Of a stretch of DNA of 64,000 nt, positions 40,119 to 48,810 are shown in pieces. A program made the translations under genes and the position numbers. This DNA comes from Actinacidiphila guanduensis (lineage in GTDB: Bacteria > Actinomycetota > Actinomycetes > Streptomycetales > Streptomycetaceae): contig NZ_FNIE01000004.1 of the NCBI RefSeq assembly GCF_900103985.1, positions 186,001-250,000 on the forward strand. The letters are read 5' to 3'. Within the stretch, counting starts at the first letter, position 1. Every line of letters begins with the position of its first letter. Under the pieces are notes generated by a model. The model did no database searches. It had not been told where the DNA came from and worked only from the letters and a program-made list of their open reading frames with translations.

Positions 40119-41405
40119 ATGCAGCGCCTGCTGTGCCCGGTGGAAACGCTCTTCGCCGGCCAACGAAGCCGGGCCGTCGTCTCCTGCACCGTCCGCGGCG
40201 CCCTCGACGCCGATCTGCTCGCCACCGCCTTCGCCGACCTCACGGCCCGCCACCCGCCGCTGCGCTGCGTCATCGCCGCGGCGGACGTGCCGGAGTCGGT
40301 CCACTGGAGCCCCGCTGGCCCGGGGGCGGGCTTCGCCCTCCAGGAGCTCGACGTACCGCCGCGGCTGGCGCACCACGCCGCGGGGACCCGTACGTACGCC
40401 GACGAGCTCAACACCCCGTTGCCGCTGAGCGGTCCCCTGGTCCGCGCCGCCCTGCTGGAGGGCGCGGACTCCACCGCCACCCTCGTGCTCTCCGTCGACC
40501 ACGCGATCGCCGACGGGCACAGCGCCATCGCCCTGCACCACGCGTTGTGGGCGCGCTACGCCCAACTGCTCGCCGGTGCCGCGCCCGAGCCCTACTGCAC
40601 CGACTGGCCCGTACCCGTCAGCGAACTGCTGCCGCCGTGCCAGGAGGACGAGGCCGTGCGGCACTTCGAGCAACTGGTGGCGTGCGCCCGTCCATTGGAG
40701 ATGCTGCCGCACGACGGGGCGCCCGTCTCGATCGGTACCGGCCGGATCGAGGTGGCGCGGCTGCTGCTGGACCGCACCCGCACGGCCGCGCTGCGCCGGG
40801 CCGCATCCGCGGGCGGGGTCTCCGTGCAGGGCCTGGTGGCCGCCGCGCTGCTCGCGACCGCGCGGCAGCGGCTCGGCGGCGAGGGCCCGCGCACCCTGGG
40901 CTGCCTGTCGCCGGTGGACCTCCGTACGCGGCTGGAGCCGCCGCTGCCGGCCGAGACGATGGTCGCGGCGGTGACCTTCCACACCGACGTGTTCGACATC
41001 GCGCCCGGCGACGACACGTTCGCGCGGGCCCGCGCGGTGACCGACAGCTTCAAACGGGCGCTGGCGGACGGCGAGCCCTTCCGCACCACGCGGGTTATGT
41101 CGCGCGTCGCGCAGGTGCCCGCGCTCATGCTCGGCACGGTGATCGCCACGAACATGGGCGCGGTGGACGGGCCGCCGCTGCCGTCCGACCTGGACCTGCT
41201 CGACCTCCGCCTGGTGCCCGCCCGCGAGCAGTACCACCCCGAGGCGGGCCGCAGCCCGGTGCTGGCCTGCGTCACGACGTTCGACGGCCGCCTCGCGGTC
41301 GAATTCCCGTACTGGACGGGATGCTTCAGCCCGGCGGTGGCTGCCGCTTTCCGCGACGGGGTGGGTACGGAACTGTGCCGCCTGTCGGCGCACGGCGTGC
41401 GGTGA
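40119..41405 (+). CDS. PapA5-like acyltransferase (condensation-domain superfamily)
   Basis: A 428-residue protein starting MQRLLCPVETLFAGQRSRAV. The catalytic H-x3-D-G of the condensation/CoA-dependent acyltransferase superfamily is SVDHAIADGHS (H128, D132-G133), and the C-terminal half has the GCLSPVDLRTRLEPPLPAET and TNMGAVDGPPLPSDL segments of phthiocerol/phthiodiolone dimycocerosyl transferases. Such enzymes transfer acyl groups from CoA or ACP to a hydroxyl or amine. No polyketide synthase is in the window, so the partner is elsewhere or the enzyme acts on a CoA substrate. Preceded by GGAAAGG. Confidence 0.88.
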   Translation: MQRLLCPVETLFAGQRSRAVVSCTVRGALDADLLATAFADLTARHPPLRCVIAAADVPESVHWSPAGPGAGFALQELDVPPRLAHHAAGTRTYADELNTPLPLSGPLVRAALLEGADSTATLVLSVDHAIADGHSAIALHHALWARYAQLLAGAAPEPYCTDWPVPVSELLPPCQEDEAVRHFEQLVACARPLEMLPHDGAPVSIGTGRIEVARLLLDRTRTAALRRAASAGGVSVQGLVAAALLATARQRLGGEGPRTLGCLSPVDLRTRLEPPLPAETMVAAVTFHTDVFDIAPGDDTFARARAVTDSFKRALADGEPFRTTRVMSRVAQVPALMLGTVIATNMGAVDGPPLPSDLDLLDLRLVPAREQYHPEAGRSPVLACVTTFDGRLAVEFPYWTGCFSPAVAAAFRDGVGTELCRLSAHGVR

Positions 41406-41565
41406 AGGAACGCGGTGAGCTCCGCAGGGGAGGGGTGAGGCGGGCGGGAGGGCAAGGGCGTCGGAATTCCCCGCGGGCACCGTCCGCTCCCGCACCCGCT
41501 TCCCGTCGGCACCGGCACGCCGCACGCCCTGCCTGTGGGGGCCGCGCACTCGCTAGGGTGCCCTG

Positions 41566-42459
41566 GTGGCAAGGAGATTGCGGCTGGCGGTCGCGCAGAG
41601 CACCGTTCCGGAGGACCCCACCGACCCGGAGAACCTACGAGCGAGCGGCCGGCAGATCCGCGCCCTGATGCGCGAGGCGCGCGACGCGGGAGCGCGGCTC
41701 GTGCAGTTCCCCGAGGGCGCGATCACCTACCCTGGCAAGCGCGTGATGTCGTCCGGACCGCGCGGCACGCTGGGTCCCTCGGACTGGAGCCGGGTCGACT
41801 GGGATGTGCTGCGGGCCGAAGCGGCGGCCGTCGCCGAGTCGGCGGGCGAGTTGGGCCTGTGGGTGGTCTTCGGGGCGCCCCATGCCCTGACGCCGCCGCA
41901 TCGGCCGCACAACAGCCTGTACGTCGTCTCGGACAAGGGCGCCCTCGTCTCCCGCTACGACAAGCGCTACCTGTCCCACGCCGAGGTCTCGTACATGTAC
42001 ACCCCGGGCACGCAGCCGCTGGTCTTCGAGGTCGACGGCATCCGGTTCGGCACCGCACTGTGCATCGAGGTCAACTTCCCCGAGGTCTTCGACGCGTACG
42101 AGCAACTCGGCGTGGACTGCGTGCTGGTGTCGGTGATGGTCGACGACGCGGCCCGGGCCGTCGTCGCGCAGGCGTACGCGACCCTCTACAACTACTGGGT
42201 GGCCTACTCCGTTCCGGCCCAGTTCGGCGCGACCGCTCCCGCGACGGTCATCGCACCCGGGGGCCGGCCGCTCGCCCGCTGCCCCGCCGCGAACCGTCCC
42301 GGCCTCGCCGTCGCCGACATCGACCTGGACACACCGGACCCCGACATCGACGCGGCCCTCCGCCTCGCCCGACCGTGGCGCCGCACCGCGCGGACGGGCC
42401 TGTACGACCGGCATGTTGTCCGCGGTGACGGCAGGAGCGAGACGCGCACCGAGTTCTGA
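41566..42459 (+). CDS. Carbon-nitrogen hydrolase (nitrilase superfamily amidase)
   Basis: A 297-residue enzyme with the full E-K-C triad of the nitrilase superfamily: E50 in LVQFPEGAITYP, K133 in SRYDKRYLSHAEV, C166 in FGTALCIEVNFPE. The fold covers the whole chain. These enzymes hydrolyse nitriles, aliphatic amides or N-carbamoyl amides in the cytoplasm; the specificity is not evident. GTG 41566 has TAGGGT (41554-41559) 6 nt upstream and no Shine-Dalgarno, so a leaderless transcript is likely. It lies 160 bp after the acyltransferase. Confidence 0.92.
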   Translation: MARRLRLAVAQSTVPEDPTDPENLRASGRQIRALMREARDAGARLVQFPEGAITYPGKRVMSSGPRGTLGPSDWSRVDWDVLRAEAAAVAESAGELGLWVVFGAPHALTPPHRPHNSLYVVSDKGALVSRYDKRYLSHAEVSYMYTPGTQPLVFEVDGIRFGTALCIEVNFPEVFDAYEQLGVDCVLVSVMVDDAARAVVAQAYATLYNYWVAYSVPAQFGATAPATVIAPGGRPLARCPAANRPGLAVADIDLDTPDPDIDAALRLARPWRRTARTGLYDRHVVRGDGRSETRTEF

Positions 42460-42719
42460 CGCGGTGCCGGGCGAGCCCGCCCGGCGGGGCGGGCCACCGA
42501 TCCGCGGTACCGGGACATGGCCGCGGCACAAATTTCCGGTGAACGCGCAACCCGGACAAAAGGGTTGGATGACACAGCCGCGTAACAGCGGGCCCACAGC
42601 GGACAACTCCCGCAGTGCCGCGCCGGTCGAAGCCTGTGCGTCGCACACCTCGGCGCCGTGGCGGAACCGGTGCCGCCCGGCGCACCTCCTGTGTCAACGA
42701 CCGAAGTTGGAGTCCGATC

Positions 42720-43532
42720 GTGACTGCGAAGAACCTGACGCGGCTTGCCGCCGGCGCCGCCCTGCTGCTGGCGGCCGGCGCGCTGTCCGCCCCCGCCGCC
42801 TCCGCGTCCACCGCCGCGCCCGGCAGCGCCGCCGACGACGGCGGTTATGTGCTGAGCGTGCACACCGACCCGGCGAGCACCGACTACGACAACCGCCGCG
42901 TCGACGTCACCGGTACCGTCACCACGGCCGACGGCGCCCCGGCGGCGGGCATTCCCGTGACGGTGGACGAGGTGGTCCTGTTCACCACCTGGAACCCCTG
43001 GGGCGACCCGATCGACCCCCATGACTACGAACCGCGCGAGTTGGGCGTCCCGGTCACCGACGCCGAGGGGCACTTCACGATCCCGGACGTGTCGATCGAC
43101 CACGTGGGCGGCAGCAGCCTGCTCAACGTCGAGCACGACGTGCAGATCACGGCGAGCTACGACGTGGACGGCGACCCCGACACCCCGCAGGACGGCTACT
43201 ACACGGACACGACGGTCGCCGCCACACCCGAGGCCAGCACCGTGACGTACCACCTCAACAAGAAGAAGGTGAAGGCGGGCGACATCCTCACCATCGACGG
43301 CAAGGTGACCGTGCCGCGCGGCGTGGAGCCCGAGGGCACGGAGATCTTCCTGCAGACCTACTGGGAGTCGGAGTCCCACGTGAAGACCGAGACGGAGGAC
43401 GACGGCACGTTCGTGCTGTCGGTGCGGGTGAGGAGCCAGGACGACAGGTTCGTGCTGCGCACGGCGCCGAGGGACTTCTACGTCGCGGGATCGACGGTGA
43501 AGCTGCCGGTGGTCAACAAGTCCCACCCGTAA
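42720..43532 (+). CDS. Secreted protein with two Ig-like/carboxypeptidase-regulatory-like domains
   Basis: A 270-residue exported protein from GTG 42720 (MTAKNLTRLAAGAALLLAAG followed by ALSAPAASAS, a clear signal peptide; TTGGAG upstream). The mature part shows two beta-sandwich halves, each with G-x-V-T-x-A-D-G-x-P/G-type linkers: RVDVTGTVTTADGAPAAGIP and KAGDILTIDGKVTVPRGVEP. These resemble bacterial Ig-like or CarboxypepD_reg modules in surface proteins. No cysteine pattern or enzymatic motif. Ends at a strong 17-bp hairpin terminator. No function assigned. Confidence 0.82.
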   Translation: MTAKNLTRLAAGAALLLAAGALSAPAASASTAAPGSAADDGGYVLSVHTDPASTDYDNRRVDVTGTVTTADGAPAAGIPVTVDEVVLFTTWNPWGDPIDPHDYEPRELGVPVTDAEGHFTIPDVSIDHVGGSSLLNVEHDVQITASYDVDGDPDTPQDGYYTDTTVAATPEASTVTYHLNKKKVKAGDILTIDGKVTVPRGVEPEGTEIFLQTYWESESHVKTETEDDGTFVLSVRVRSQDDRFVLRTAPRDFYVAGSTVKLPVVNKSHP

Positions 43533-43544
43533 CGGAGTCCGCAC

Positions 43545-43586
43545 GCAGCGGCCCCCACCCCCACCGTTCGGGGTGGGGGCCGCTGC
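43545..43586 (+). terminator. 17-bp perfect hairpin after the secreted protein gene
   Basis: 43545-43561 and 43570-43586 are exact reverse complements with an 8-nt loop, beginning 12 bp past the stop codon. One of the strongest hairpins in the window. Confidence 0.85.
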
Positions 43587-43600
43587 GGCCATTTGTCCGC

Positions 43601-44129
43601 GTGCGCGGATGGACGTTCTCGCCCCACGAGCCGGCGGCCCGCACCGAGCAGGAGGCAGGTGCTGCGCGCACCCCAGGCGCGCCCCCGTACTTCACCGAAC
43701 CACTCACCCCGCCGCGGGCGCACACCTACCTCGGCGGTCCGCGCCCCCGCCACGCAGTCGAGCGCGAACTGCCCGAGCGGTGGCCGGGCAGCTTCGTGGC
43801 CGACCTCGACGGGGAGATGATCGGCCACATCCTGCTCCGCCGGGCAACGGGCCACCGCCGCCCGGTCGCCGCGGGCAAGGCCGACCTCGGCTACCTCTTC
43901 CTCCCGCGCGCGTGGGGCGCCGGCTACGCCGCGGAGGCCTGCGCGGTGGCGCTCGCCTGGTTCGACGCCACCCACCCCGGCGAACCGGTCGTCCTCACCG
44001 CACTGACGGCCAACACCCCCCGCGATGCGCCTGGCCGCCCGCCTCGGTTTCACCGAACTGGAGCGTTTCGAGGCTTGGCAGGCCCCCCAATGGCTGGGCG
44101 AACGCCCCCCACCCGCGGCCCCCGCGTGA
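43601..44129 (+). pseudogene. GNAT acetyltransferase pseudogene, frameshifted in a C6 run
   Basis: A GNAT pattern is read in one frame up to VVLTALTAN (HTYLGGPRPRH, WPGSFVADLDGEMIGHILL, ADLGYLFLPRAWGAGYAAEA) and then continues in another frame as MRLAARLGFTELERFEAWQA with a stop at 44127-44129. Removing one C from the run at 44016-44021 restores a continuous ANTPAMRLAARLGF. The first ~40 residues are also unlike the family, so the N-terminus is degenerate too. Either a real pseudogene, a slippage site or a sequencing error in the homopolymer. Confidence 0.7.
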
Positions 44130-44235
44130 CCCGAGAGGCCGGTGGGCACGTACCGCAACCGCCGCAGGCCTGGCGCATCCGCGCCGCTGCCCGGTGGGGA
44201 CCACTTCGGGCCGCGCGTCCGGCTGGCGCATTCCG

Positions 44236-44530
44236 CAGCGGTGATCATGCGGCGCAGGTCGGCTCCCAAGGGCGGCAGCAGGTGGGACTGGGCCGACATG
44301 GCGAACCAGTTGTGGAGTTCGAGGGTCAGGACGACGCGGTAGAGGGCGAGCCGGGATTGCCACGGGGCCGGCCGCGGTGGGGGCGCCGTAACCGGTGAGG
44401 AGAACCACGAGTTCGGCGGAGTTGCCGCTCATGGAGAAGGCGTCGAGGCGGACGACGTCGATGAGGGGGTCGCCTGGCTTCGAGGGCGGGGGATCCAGCA
44501 CCGAATCGCCCGCCGCGGGATCGACCCGTC
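44236..44530 (-). pseudogene. Phosphotransferase-like (APH) C-terminal remnant, frameshifted
   Basis: Minus strand: GDPLIDVVRLDAFSMSGNSA and ELVVLLTGYGAPTAA in one frame are followed, after a shift near 44370, by WQSRLALYRVVLTLELHNWF and AMSAQSHLLPPLGADLRRMI in another. Together they resemble the last ~100 residues of aminoglycoside phosphotransferase-type kinases (PLIDVxRxDxF ... RLxLYRxVLxLExxNWF). The catalytic HxDxxxxN region is missing. A further short open end (ALLAAVATLEDLVKGR, stop near 44608) lies upstream and is unassigned. Confidence 0.35.
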
Positions 44531-44714
44531 CGGGCGCCTGGGCCGCCGCCGGTGGGTGGTCGAGCGGACGGTGTCCTGGCTCGCAGGGTGTCGACGGCTT
44601 CACCGCCCCTTGACGAGATCCTCCAGCGTCGCCACGGCTGCCAGAAGGGCCCGCACCACTGCGTCGCCTTGAAGCACGACTTCAACCTCCTCGGACGCCA
44701 GCGATTGTTGCGAG

Positions 44715-45680
44715 TCAGGACGTTGGTGGCGGCGCATAGTGGTGGGCAAGGTCAGTGGCGAGGTCGCGAAGGTGAGCCCTGGCTTCGGTGGGGCCGTGCA
44801 CAGTGATGGTGCTCCCGAATGGCAGTAGTGTTCGCACGTCCTCCAGGTGCAGGAAGCGGATCCTCACCCTGTGACCGGTGGTGGATTCCTCAGGGTCGTC
44901 CTGGACGAGTCGTCGGCCGAGGATCCGTCGCGCTCGCTCGATCTGGGTCCGGTCGATGGTGGCGCTGACCTCTATCGCATGGTCGTGTTCCCACTGGTCA
45001 ACGAGCGCCGCGGCGACGGTGGCCAGGGTCTGGTTCTCGCGGATCCGTCGTGGCCGGTCGACTTCTGTCCACGTCGTGATCCGTTCGAGTCGGTACATAC
45101 GCGGCACTCGGGCACAGTCGGCGACGAGGTACCAGATGCCGGCCTTGGCGAACAGCCCGTAGGGATCCACGACGAGGTCGCGTGGACGTGACTCGCGTGT
45201 GCTGTCGTACTCGATCCGTAGCCGGTGGCCCCGCCGCACCGGGCCGATCAGCGAAGCCGGAGTCGTGCCGGAAACTCGTGCCTGATCCCAGGGACGGCTG
45301 TCCACGTGCACTGCGTCGGTGAGCGGCAGGAGCTCATCGGCTCGACGTGCCTGTGCAGCGGCGATCTTGGAGAGCGCGCGGCGGCTTTCGACCGATGCGT
45401 CGAGTTCCGCACGTTGCTTCTCGTCCAGCCCGGTGAGCGACAGGTGATCACGCTCGCCGGGCGTGAGTCGCGTGAGGTCGGGCCCGGACCCGGGCAGCAT
45501 GGTCACGCCTCCGAGGCGCCCCCGTTGCGCGGTCACCGGCAGACCGGCCTCGCGGAGCCAGTTCAGGTCCCGGGTGACGGTTCGAAGGGACACCCCCAGG
45601 GCCGAGGCAAGTTCCTGTGTGGTCACGGCATTCTTCGATGCCAGCAGCAGCATCAGGGAGAAGAAGCGGTCCGGGGTCAC
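44715..45680 (-). CDS. YafY-type HTH/WYL-domain transcriptional regulator
   Basis: A 321-residue regulator starting MTPDRFFSLMLLLASKNAVT with the HTH_11 helix pair TQELASALGVSLRTVTRDLN and WLREAGLPV. The WYL domain follows: HRLRIEYDSTRESRPRDLVV, DPYGLFAKAGIWYLVADCAR and MYRLERITTWTEVDRP; the WYL triad is seen as W-Y-L in GIWYLVADC. WYL domains sense nucleic acids or nucleotides, or relay signals to the HTH. It is divergent from the VOC protein at 45773 with a 92-bp gap, a very common Streptomyces arrangement, so it is probably that gene's regulator. Confidence 0.93.
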   Translation of the reverse strand: MTPDRFFSLMLLLASKNAVTTQELASALGVSLRTVTRDLNWLREAGLPVTAQRGRLGGVTMLPGSGPDLTRLTPGERDHLSLTGLDEKQRAELDASVESRRALSKIAAAQARRADELLPLTDAVHVDSRPWDQARVSGTTPASLIGPVRRGHRLRIEYDSTRESRPRDLVVDPYGLFAKAGIWYLVADCARVPRMYRLERITTWTEVDRPRRIRENQTLATVAAALVDQWEHDHAIEVSATIDRTQIERARRILGRRLVQDDPEESTTGHRVRIRFLHLEDVRTLLPFGSTITVHGPTEARAHLRDLATDLAHHYAPPPTS

Positions 45681-45772
45681 GCATAAAGCTTTTCAGGAAT
45701 TGCGACATGATGAGGCGCATATCCCGGTCAGGCTGGCGGATGCGTACCCACGGCTTGCGAGAAGGAAGAACC

Positions 45773-46138
45773 ATGACCACATCCGTCGTGTCCATCGTCT
45801 ACGTGAACGACGCTCCCGCCGCAGCGCGCTTCTACGGAGACCTCCTCGGCATGAGCCCGTCGTTCGAGACTCCGGGATACATCACCTTCGACCTCGGGCC
45901 AGGCGCTGACCTCGCCGTGTGGTCCGGCCAGTTCGAGGATCTGTCGGCGGACGTCCCGCGCACCGGTGAGGTGTGTCTGGCCACCGACGGCGGGCCCGAC
46001 GAGGTCAACGCGATCTTCAAGCAGTGGCAGTCCAAGGGTGTCACGATCCTGCAGGAGCCTCATGATGCGGGGTTCGGGCTGACCTTCCTCGCAGTCGATC
46101 CTGACGGGAACCGTATCCGCGTCGCACCGCGGGACTGA
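45773..46138 (+). CDS. VOC-family protein
   Basis: A 121-residue glyoxalase-fold protein starting MTTSVVSIVYVNDAPAAARF with YGDLLGMSPSFETPGYITF; the second half, GVTILQEPHDAGFGLTFLAV followed by DPDGNRIRVAP, is canonical. The ATG is preceded by AGAAGGAAG. Together with the divergent WYL regulator it forms a typical regulator/resistance-like pair, but the ligand is unknown. Confidence 0.9.
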   Translation: MTTSVVSIVYVNDAPAAARFYGDLLGMSPSFETPGYITFDLGPGADLAVWSGQFEDLSADVPRTGEVCLATDGGPDEVNAIFKQWQSKGVTILQEPHDAGFGLTFLAVDPDGNRIRVAPRD

Positions 46139-46152
46139 AAGGCCGCAATGCG

Positions 46153-46182
46153 GCAGGCGCGCACGACAGGTGTCGCGCCTGC
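46153..46182 (+). terminator. Hairpin after the VOC gene
   Basis: GCAGGCGCG (46153-46161) pairs with CGCGCCTGC (46174-46182), 9 bp, 14 bp past the stop codon. Confidence 0.6.
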
Positions 46183-46410
46183 TGTCGTCCGACTTCGAGA
46201 GGACGACGAGTGCCCCACGCGAATGCCCCCCTGCACGGGCTGGTCTGTTACGACCCGCAGGGTGAATGCCTGCGGCCCTGAGCTTCGGCGTGGCATGAGC
46301 CTGACCGAGCGGCAGCGCAGGCGGAGCCCGGCCCGACAAGCCAGGGCGAGCCCGCGCGTCCGCGGCAGGCGGCCAGCGGATAAGGGGCCGCTCGGCGGAT
46401 CAGTCGCGGG

Positions 46411-47121
46411 TCACCACGGTACGGTTTCGCCCTTGTGGTTCCGGTACTCCAGGCCCGGCTTGCCGAGTTTGGACAGCAGGACGTCCGCCACGCCGGGGAT
46501 GCTGTCCTCGATGGTCAGTGGTGCCTGGTCGCCGCCGAGGGCGGTGCGGACCCAGCCGGGGGCGATCAGGACGAGGGCGCGGTCCGGGCGGCGGGCCGCG
46601 TAGCTGCGCATGAACATGTTCACCGCCGCCTTGCTGCCGCGGTAGAGCTCGCGCAGGCCCCTCACGTTGTTCGTCAGGCTGCCCTGCCCGGAGGACATCA
46701 CGCCGATCAGCCCGCTCGCGGGCACGAGGTCTTCGAGCCCTTCGATCACGCGCATCGGGCTGAGCGCGTTGGTGACCATGACCTCCACGAACTCCTCGGT
46801 GGTCACCGCGCCGATGGGGGTGTCCACGGCCTTGGCGGTGCCGGCGTTGACGAAGAGGATGTCGAGGGTGCGGGCGGCCAGGCGCTCGTGCAGGGGCGGC
46901 AGCCCGGCGGGTTCGTTGATGTCGAGGTGCTCGACGGTGACCCGGCCGGGGAAGCGGTCGGCGAGGTCGTGCAGGAGCGTGCGGCCCGCGGTGTCGCGGA
47001 CGGTGCCGACGACGTCCCAGCCGCGGCCGAGGAGTTCGGCCGCCAGCGCGTGGCCGAGGCCGCGCGACGCTCCGACGATGAGTGCGGTCGGCGCCTGCCG
47101 GCCCGACTCGTGTGATGACAC
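46411..47121 (-). CDS. Classical short-chain dehydrogenase/reductase
   Basis: A 236-residue SDR from GTG 47121 (MSSHESGRQAPTALIVGASR). The cofactor motif is GASRGLGHAL, LDILFVNAGTAKAVDTP carries the NAG loop, VMSSGQGSLTNNVRG the catalytic serine and ELYRGSKAAVNMF the YxxxK pair; IAPGWVRTALGGDQAPLTIE follows. It resembles C-factor/CsgA-like SDRs. The divergent double-AsnC regulator at 47284 is the likely regulator. Confidence 0.92.
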   Translation of the reverse strand: MSSHESGRQAPTALIVGASRGLGHALAAELLGRGWDVVGTVRDTAGRTLLHDLADRFPGRVTVEHLDINEPAGLPPLHERLAARTLDILFVNAGTAKAVDTPIGAVTTEEFVEVMVTNALSPMRVIEGLEDLVPASGLIGVMSSGQGSLTNNVRGLRELYRGSKAAVNMFMRSYAARRPDRALVLIAPGWVRTALGGDQAPLTIEDSIPGVADVLLSKLGKPGLEYRNHKGETVPW

Positions 47122-47283
47122 GTCGCGTCATCCCTTCCTGTGGTTCGGTTTCCCCGCCCGAGGTGGGCGCGGGCGCCGCGTACGGTGCGGAACGCGGCCA
47201 CCTGACGAGTCTCACCGCCCGACGGCCGCGAGCACGCCTGCGAGCAGCGGTTTCGTAGGATTGCCCTCAGGAGAGGGGTACCG

Positions 47284-48312
47284 ATGAGTGAATCCGTCGA
47301 TGTGGGGCCCGAGGATGTGCGGATCATTCGCGCGCTCCAGGTCGCCCCGCGGGCCTCCTTCGCCTCGATCGCGGCCGTGCTCGGCCGGAGCGAGGGCTCG
47401 GTCGCCCGCCGCTACCGCAGGATGCGGGCCGACGGTGTGCTGCGGGTGGCCGGCGTACTCGATCCGGGCGCGCTCGGGCAGAGCAAGTGGCTGGTGCGGC
47501 TGCGCTGCCGCCCGGGCAGCGTGACGGCCATCGCCGACGCGTTGACCAGGCGCGACGACGTCAGCTGGGTGGCGCTGACGGCCGCGGGCTCGGAGGTGAC
47601 CTGCGCGGTCCGCTCCCGTACGCCCGAGCAGCGCGACGACCTGCTGGGGCGGCGGCTGCCCCGCACGGCTGCGGTGCTGGACATCAACGCCTCGGCGATG
47701 CTGCGGCAGTTCGTCGGCGGCCGCGGCCACTACTGGGCCGCGCTGCGCGGCACGCTCACCGCGGAGCAGGAGGCGGCGCTCGGCGACGGCGGCGAGCCGT
47801 TCGCCGAGGCGCCGGTGGTCGCGCGCGAGCCGGTGGACCTCGGCGACGCGGACGAGAAGCTGCTCGGCGCGCTGGCGGCGGACGGCCGGGCGGGCCCGGT
47901 GGACCTCGCGGCGGCAGCGGGGCTGACCCCGGGCCGCGCCGCGCGCCGGCTGCGGTGGCTGCTGGAGCACCGTGTGGTGCACATCGACGTCGAGATCGCC
48001 GCGGCCGCGCTCGGCTACCGGGCCCGGGCGAACCTGTGGCTGCGGGTGCACCCCTCGGCGGTCAAGAGCGTCGGCCGCACGCTGGCGCGGGAACCCGAGA
48101 TCGCTTTCGCGGCGGCCGTCTCCGGGCCGCACAACCTCCACGCGGTGGCGCACTGCCGGGACCTGGACGAGCTGTTCGAGTTCACCACCGACCGCGTCGG
48201 CTCCCTGCCCGGGCTGCAGAGCATGGAGGTCTCGCCGATCCTCCAGCACGTCAAGCAGGCGGGCACCCTGCTGGCCGGCGACCGGCTCGTGGACCCGGCC
48301 GCCGGGCGCTGA
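47284..48312 (+). CDS. Lrp/AsnC-family regulator, tandem fused form
   Basis: A 342-residue protein with two AsnC units. Unit 1: MSESVDVGPEDVRIIRALQV, HTH ASIAAVLGRSEGSVARRYRR, then the RAM-type beta-alpha-beta domain to about residue 150. Unit 2 begins at DEKLLGALAADGRAGPVDLA, HTH TPGRAARRLRWLLEHRVVHI, with a second RAM domain ending VSPILQHVKQAG. Fused AsnC pairs of this length are typical of actinobacteria. TAGGAT (47256-47261) and GGAGAGGGG give a conventional promoter and ribosome binding site. Probably senses an amino acid or related metabolite and controls the divergent SDR. Confidence 0.9.
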   Translation: MSESVDVGPEDVRIIRALQVAPRASFASIAAVLGRSEGSVARRYRRMRADGVLRVAGVLDPGALGQSKWLVRLRCRPGSVTAIADALTRRDDVSWVALTAAGSEVTCAVRSRTPEQRDDLLGRRLPRTAAVLDINASAMLRQFVGGRGHYWAALRGTLTAEQEAALGDGGEPFAEAPVVAREPVDLGDADEKLLGALAADGRAGPVDLAAAAGLTPGRAARRLRWLLEHRVVHIDVEIAAAALGYRARANLWLRVHPSAVKSVGRTLAREPEIAFAAAVSGPHNLHAVAHCRDLDELFEFTTDRVGSLPGLQSMEVSPILQHVKQAGTLLAGDRLVDPAAGR

Positions 48313-48417
48313 GCACCGGGTACCGGCCGGCCGGGCGGTGCGGCTCGGGCGACATGCCGGGGCGGGCGGGCCGTGGAAGCATGGAGAACCGGATCGGAGC
48401 CGGCGAAAGGAGCGGAC

Positions 48418-48495
48418 ATGTCGTCCAAGCGCCGTCGCAAGAAGAAGATCCTGCGCAAGAAGCGGGCCAACCACGGCAGCCGTCCCACCTCGTAG
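48418..48495 (+). CDS. 25-residue basic protein resembling ribosomal protein bL37
   Basis: A very short gene, MSSKRRRKKKILRKKRANHG plus SRPTS, with AAAGGAG 6 nt before the ATG. The lysine/arginine-rich body and the ANHGxRP-x ending match the actinobacterial 50S protein bL37 (a 24-residue protein first seen in mycobacterial ribosome structures; ANHGKRP ending). The serine at the usual lysine position and the KKIL insertion suggest a paralogue or diverged form. Such genes are generally missed by gene finders. It lies between the AsnC regulator and a hairpin terminator and seems monocistronic. Confidence 0.72.
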   Translation: MSSKRRRKKKILRKKRANHGSRPTS

Positions 48496-48570
48496 GACGT
48501 GGGAGAACACCGCAGGTCGAGGGAGGACGGCCGGGACCGTCCCGTACGGCCCGCCCCTCCCCCGACCTAC

Positions 48571-48598
48571 CGGGGCCGCCCTCGCCGGGGCGGCCCCG
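48571..48598 (+). terminator. 10-bp hairpin after the bL37-like gene
   Basis: CGGGGCCGCC (48571-48580) pairs with GGCGGCCCCG (48589-48598), loop of 8 nt. The following 48600-48700 contains short degenerate repeats of ATTCCGTTCGGC and CACGCCG without coding potential. Confidence 0.65.
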
Positions 48599-48774
48599 AT
48601 TCCGTCCCAGCGCCAACTCCGTTCGGCCCCGATTCCGTTCGGCGCCGCTTCCGCTCACGCCGCGGACCCCGTCCACGCCGTATCCGCCCCTGAATCCCCC
48701 CCGTCCGCACCCGGACGAGCACCCCGCGCCTGCACCCCGCGCGCCCGGAGTGCGCCCACATTGGAAGGCTGACT

Positions 48775-48810
48775 TTGCAAGCTGAGCCTGAGAAGGCTAG
48801 CCTTCCAAAT
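48775..48810 (+). promoter_or_regulatory. MarR promoter with palindromic operator over the -10
   Basis: TTGCAA (48775-48780) and TAGCCT (48798-48803) are 17 bp apart and form a near-consensus promoter; the -10 ends 7 nt before ATG 48811, so the mRNA is leaderless. The perfect 14-bp palindrome GAAGGCTAGCCTTC (48792-48805) covers the -10, and a further half-site GGAAGGCT lies at 48763-48770. Binding would block RNA polymerase directly. Confidence 0.75.
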
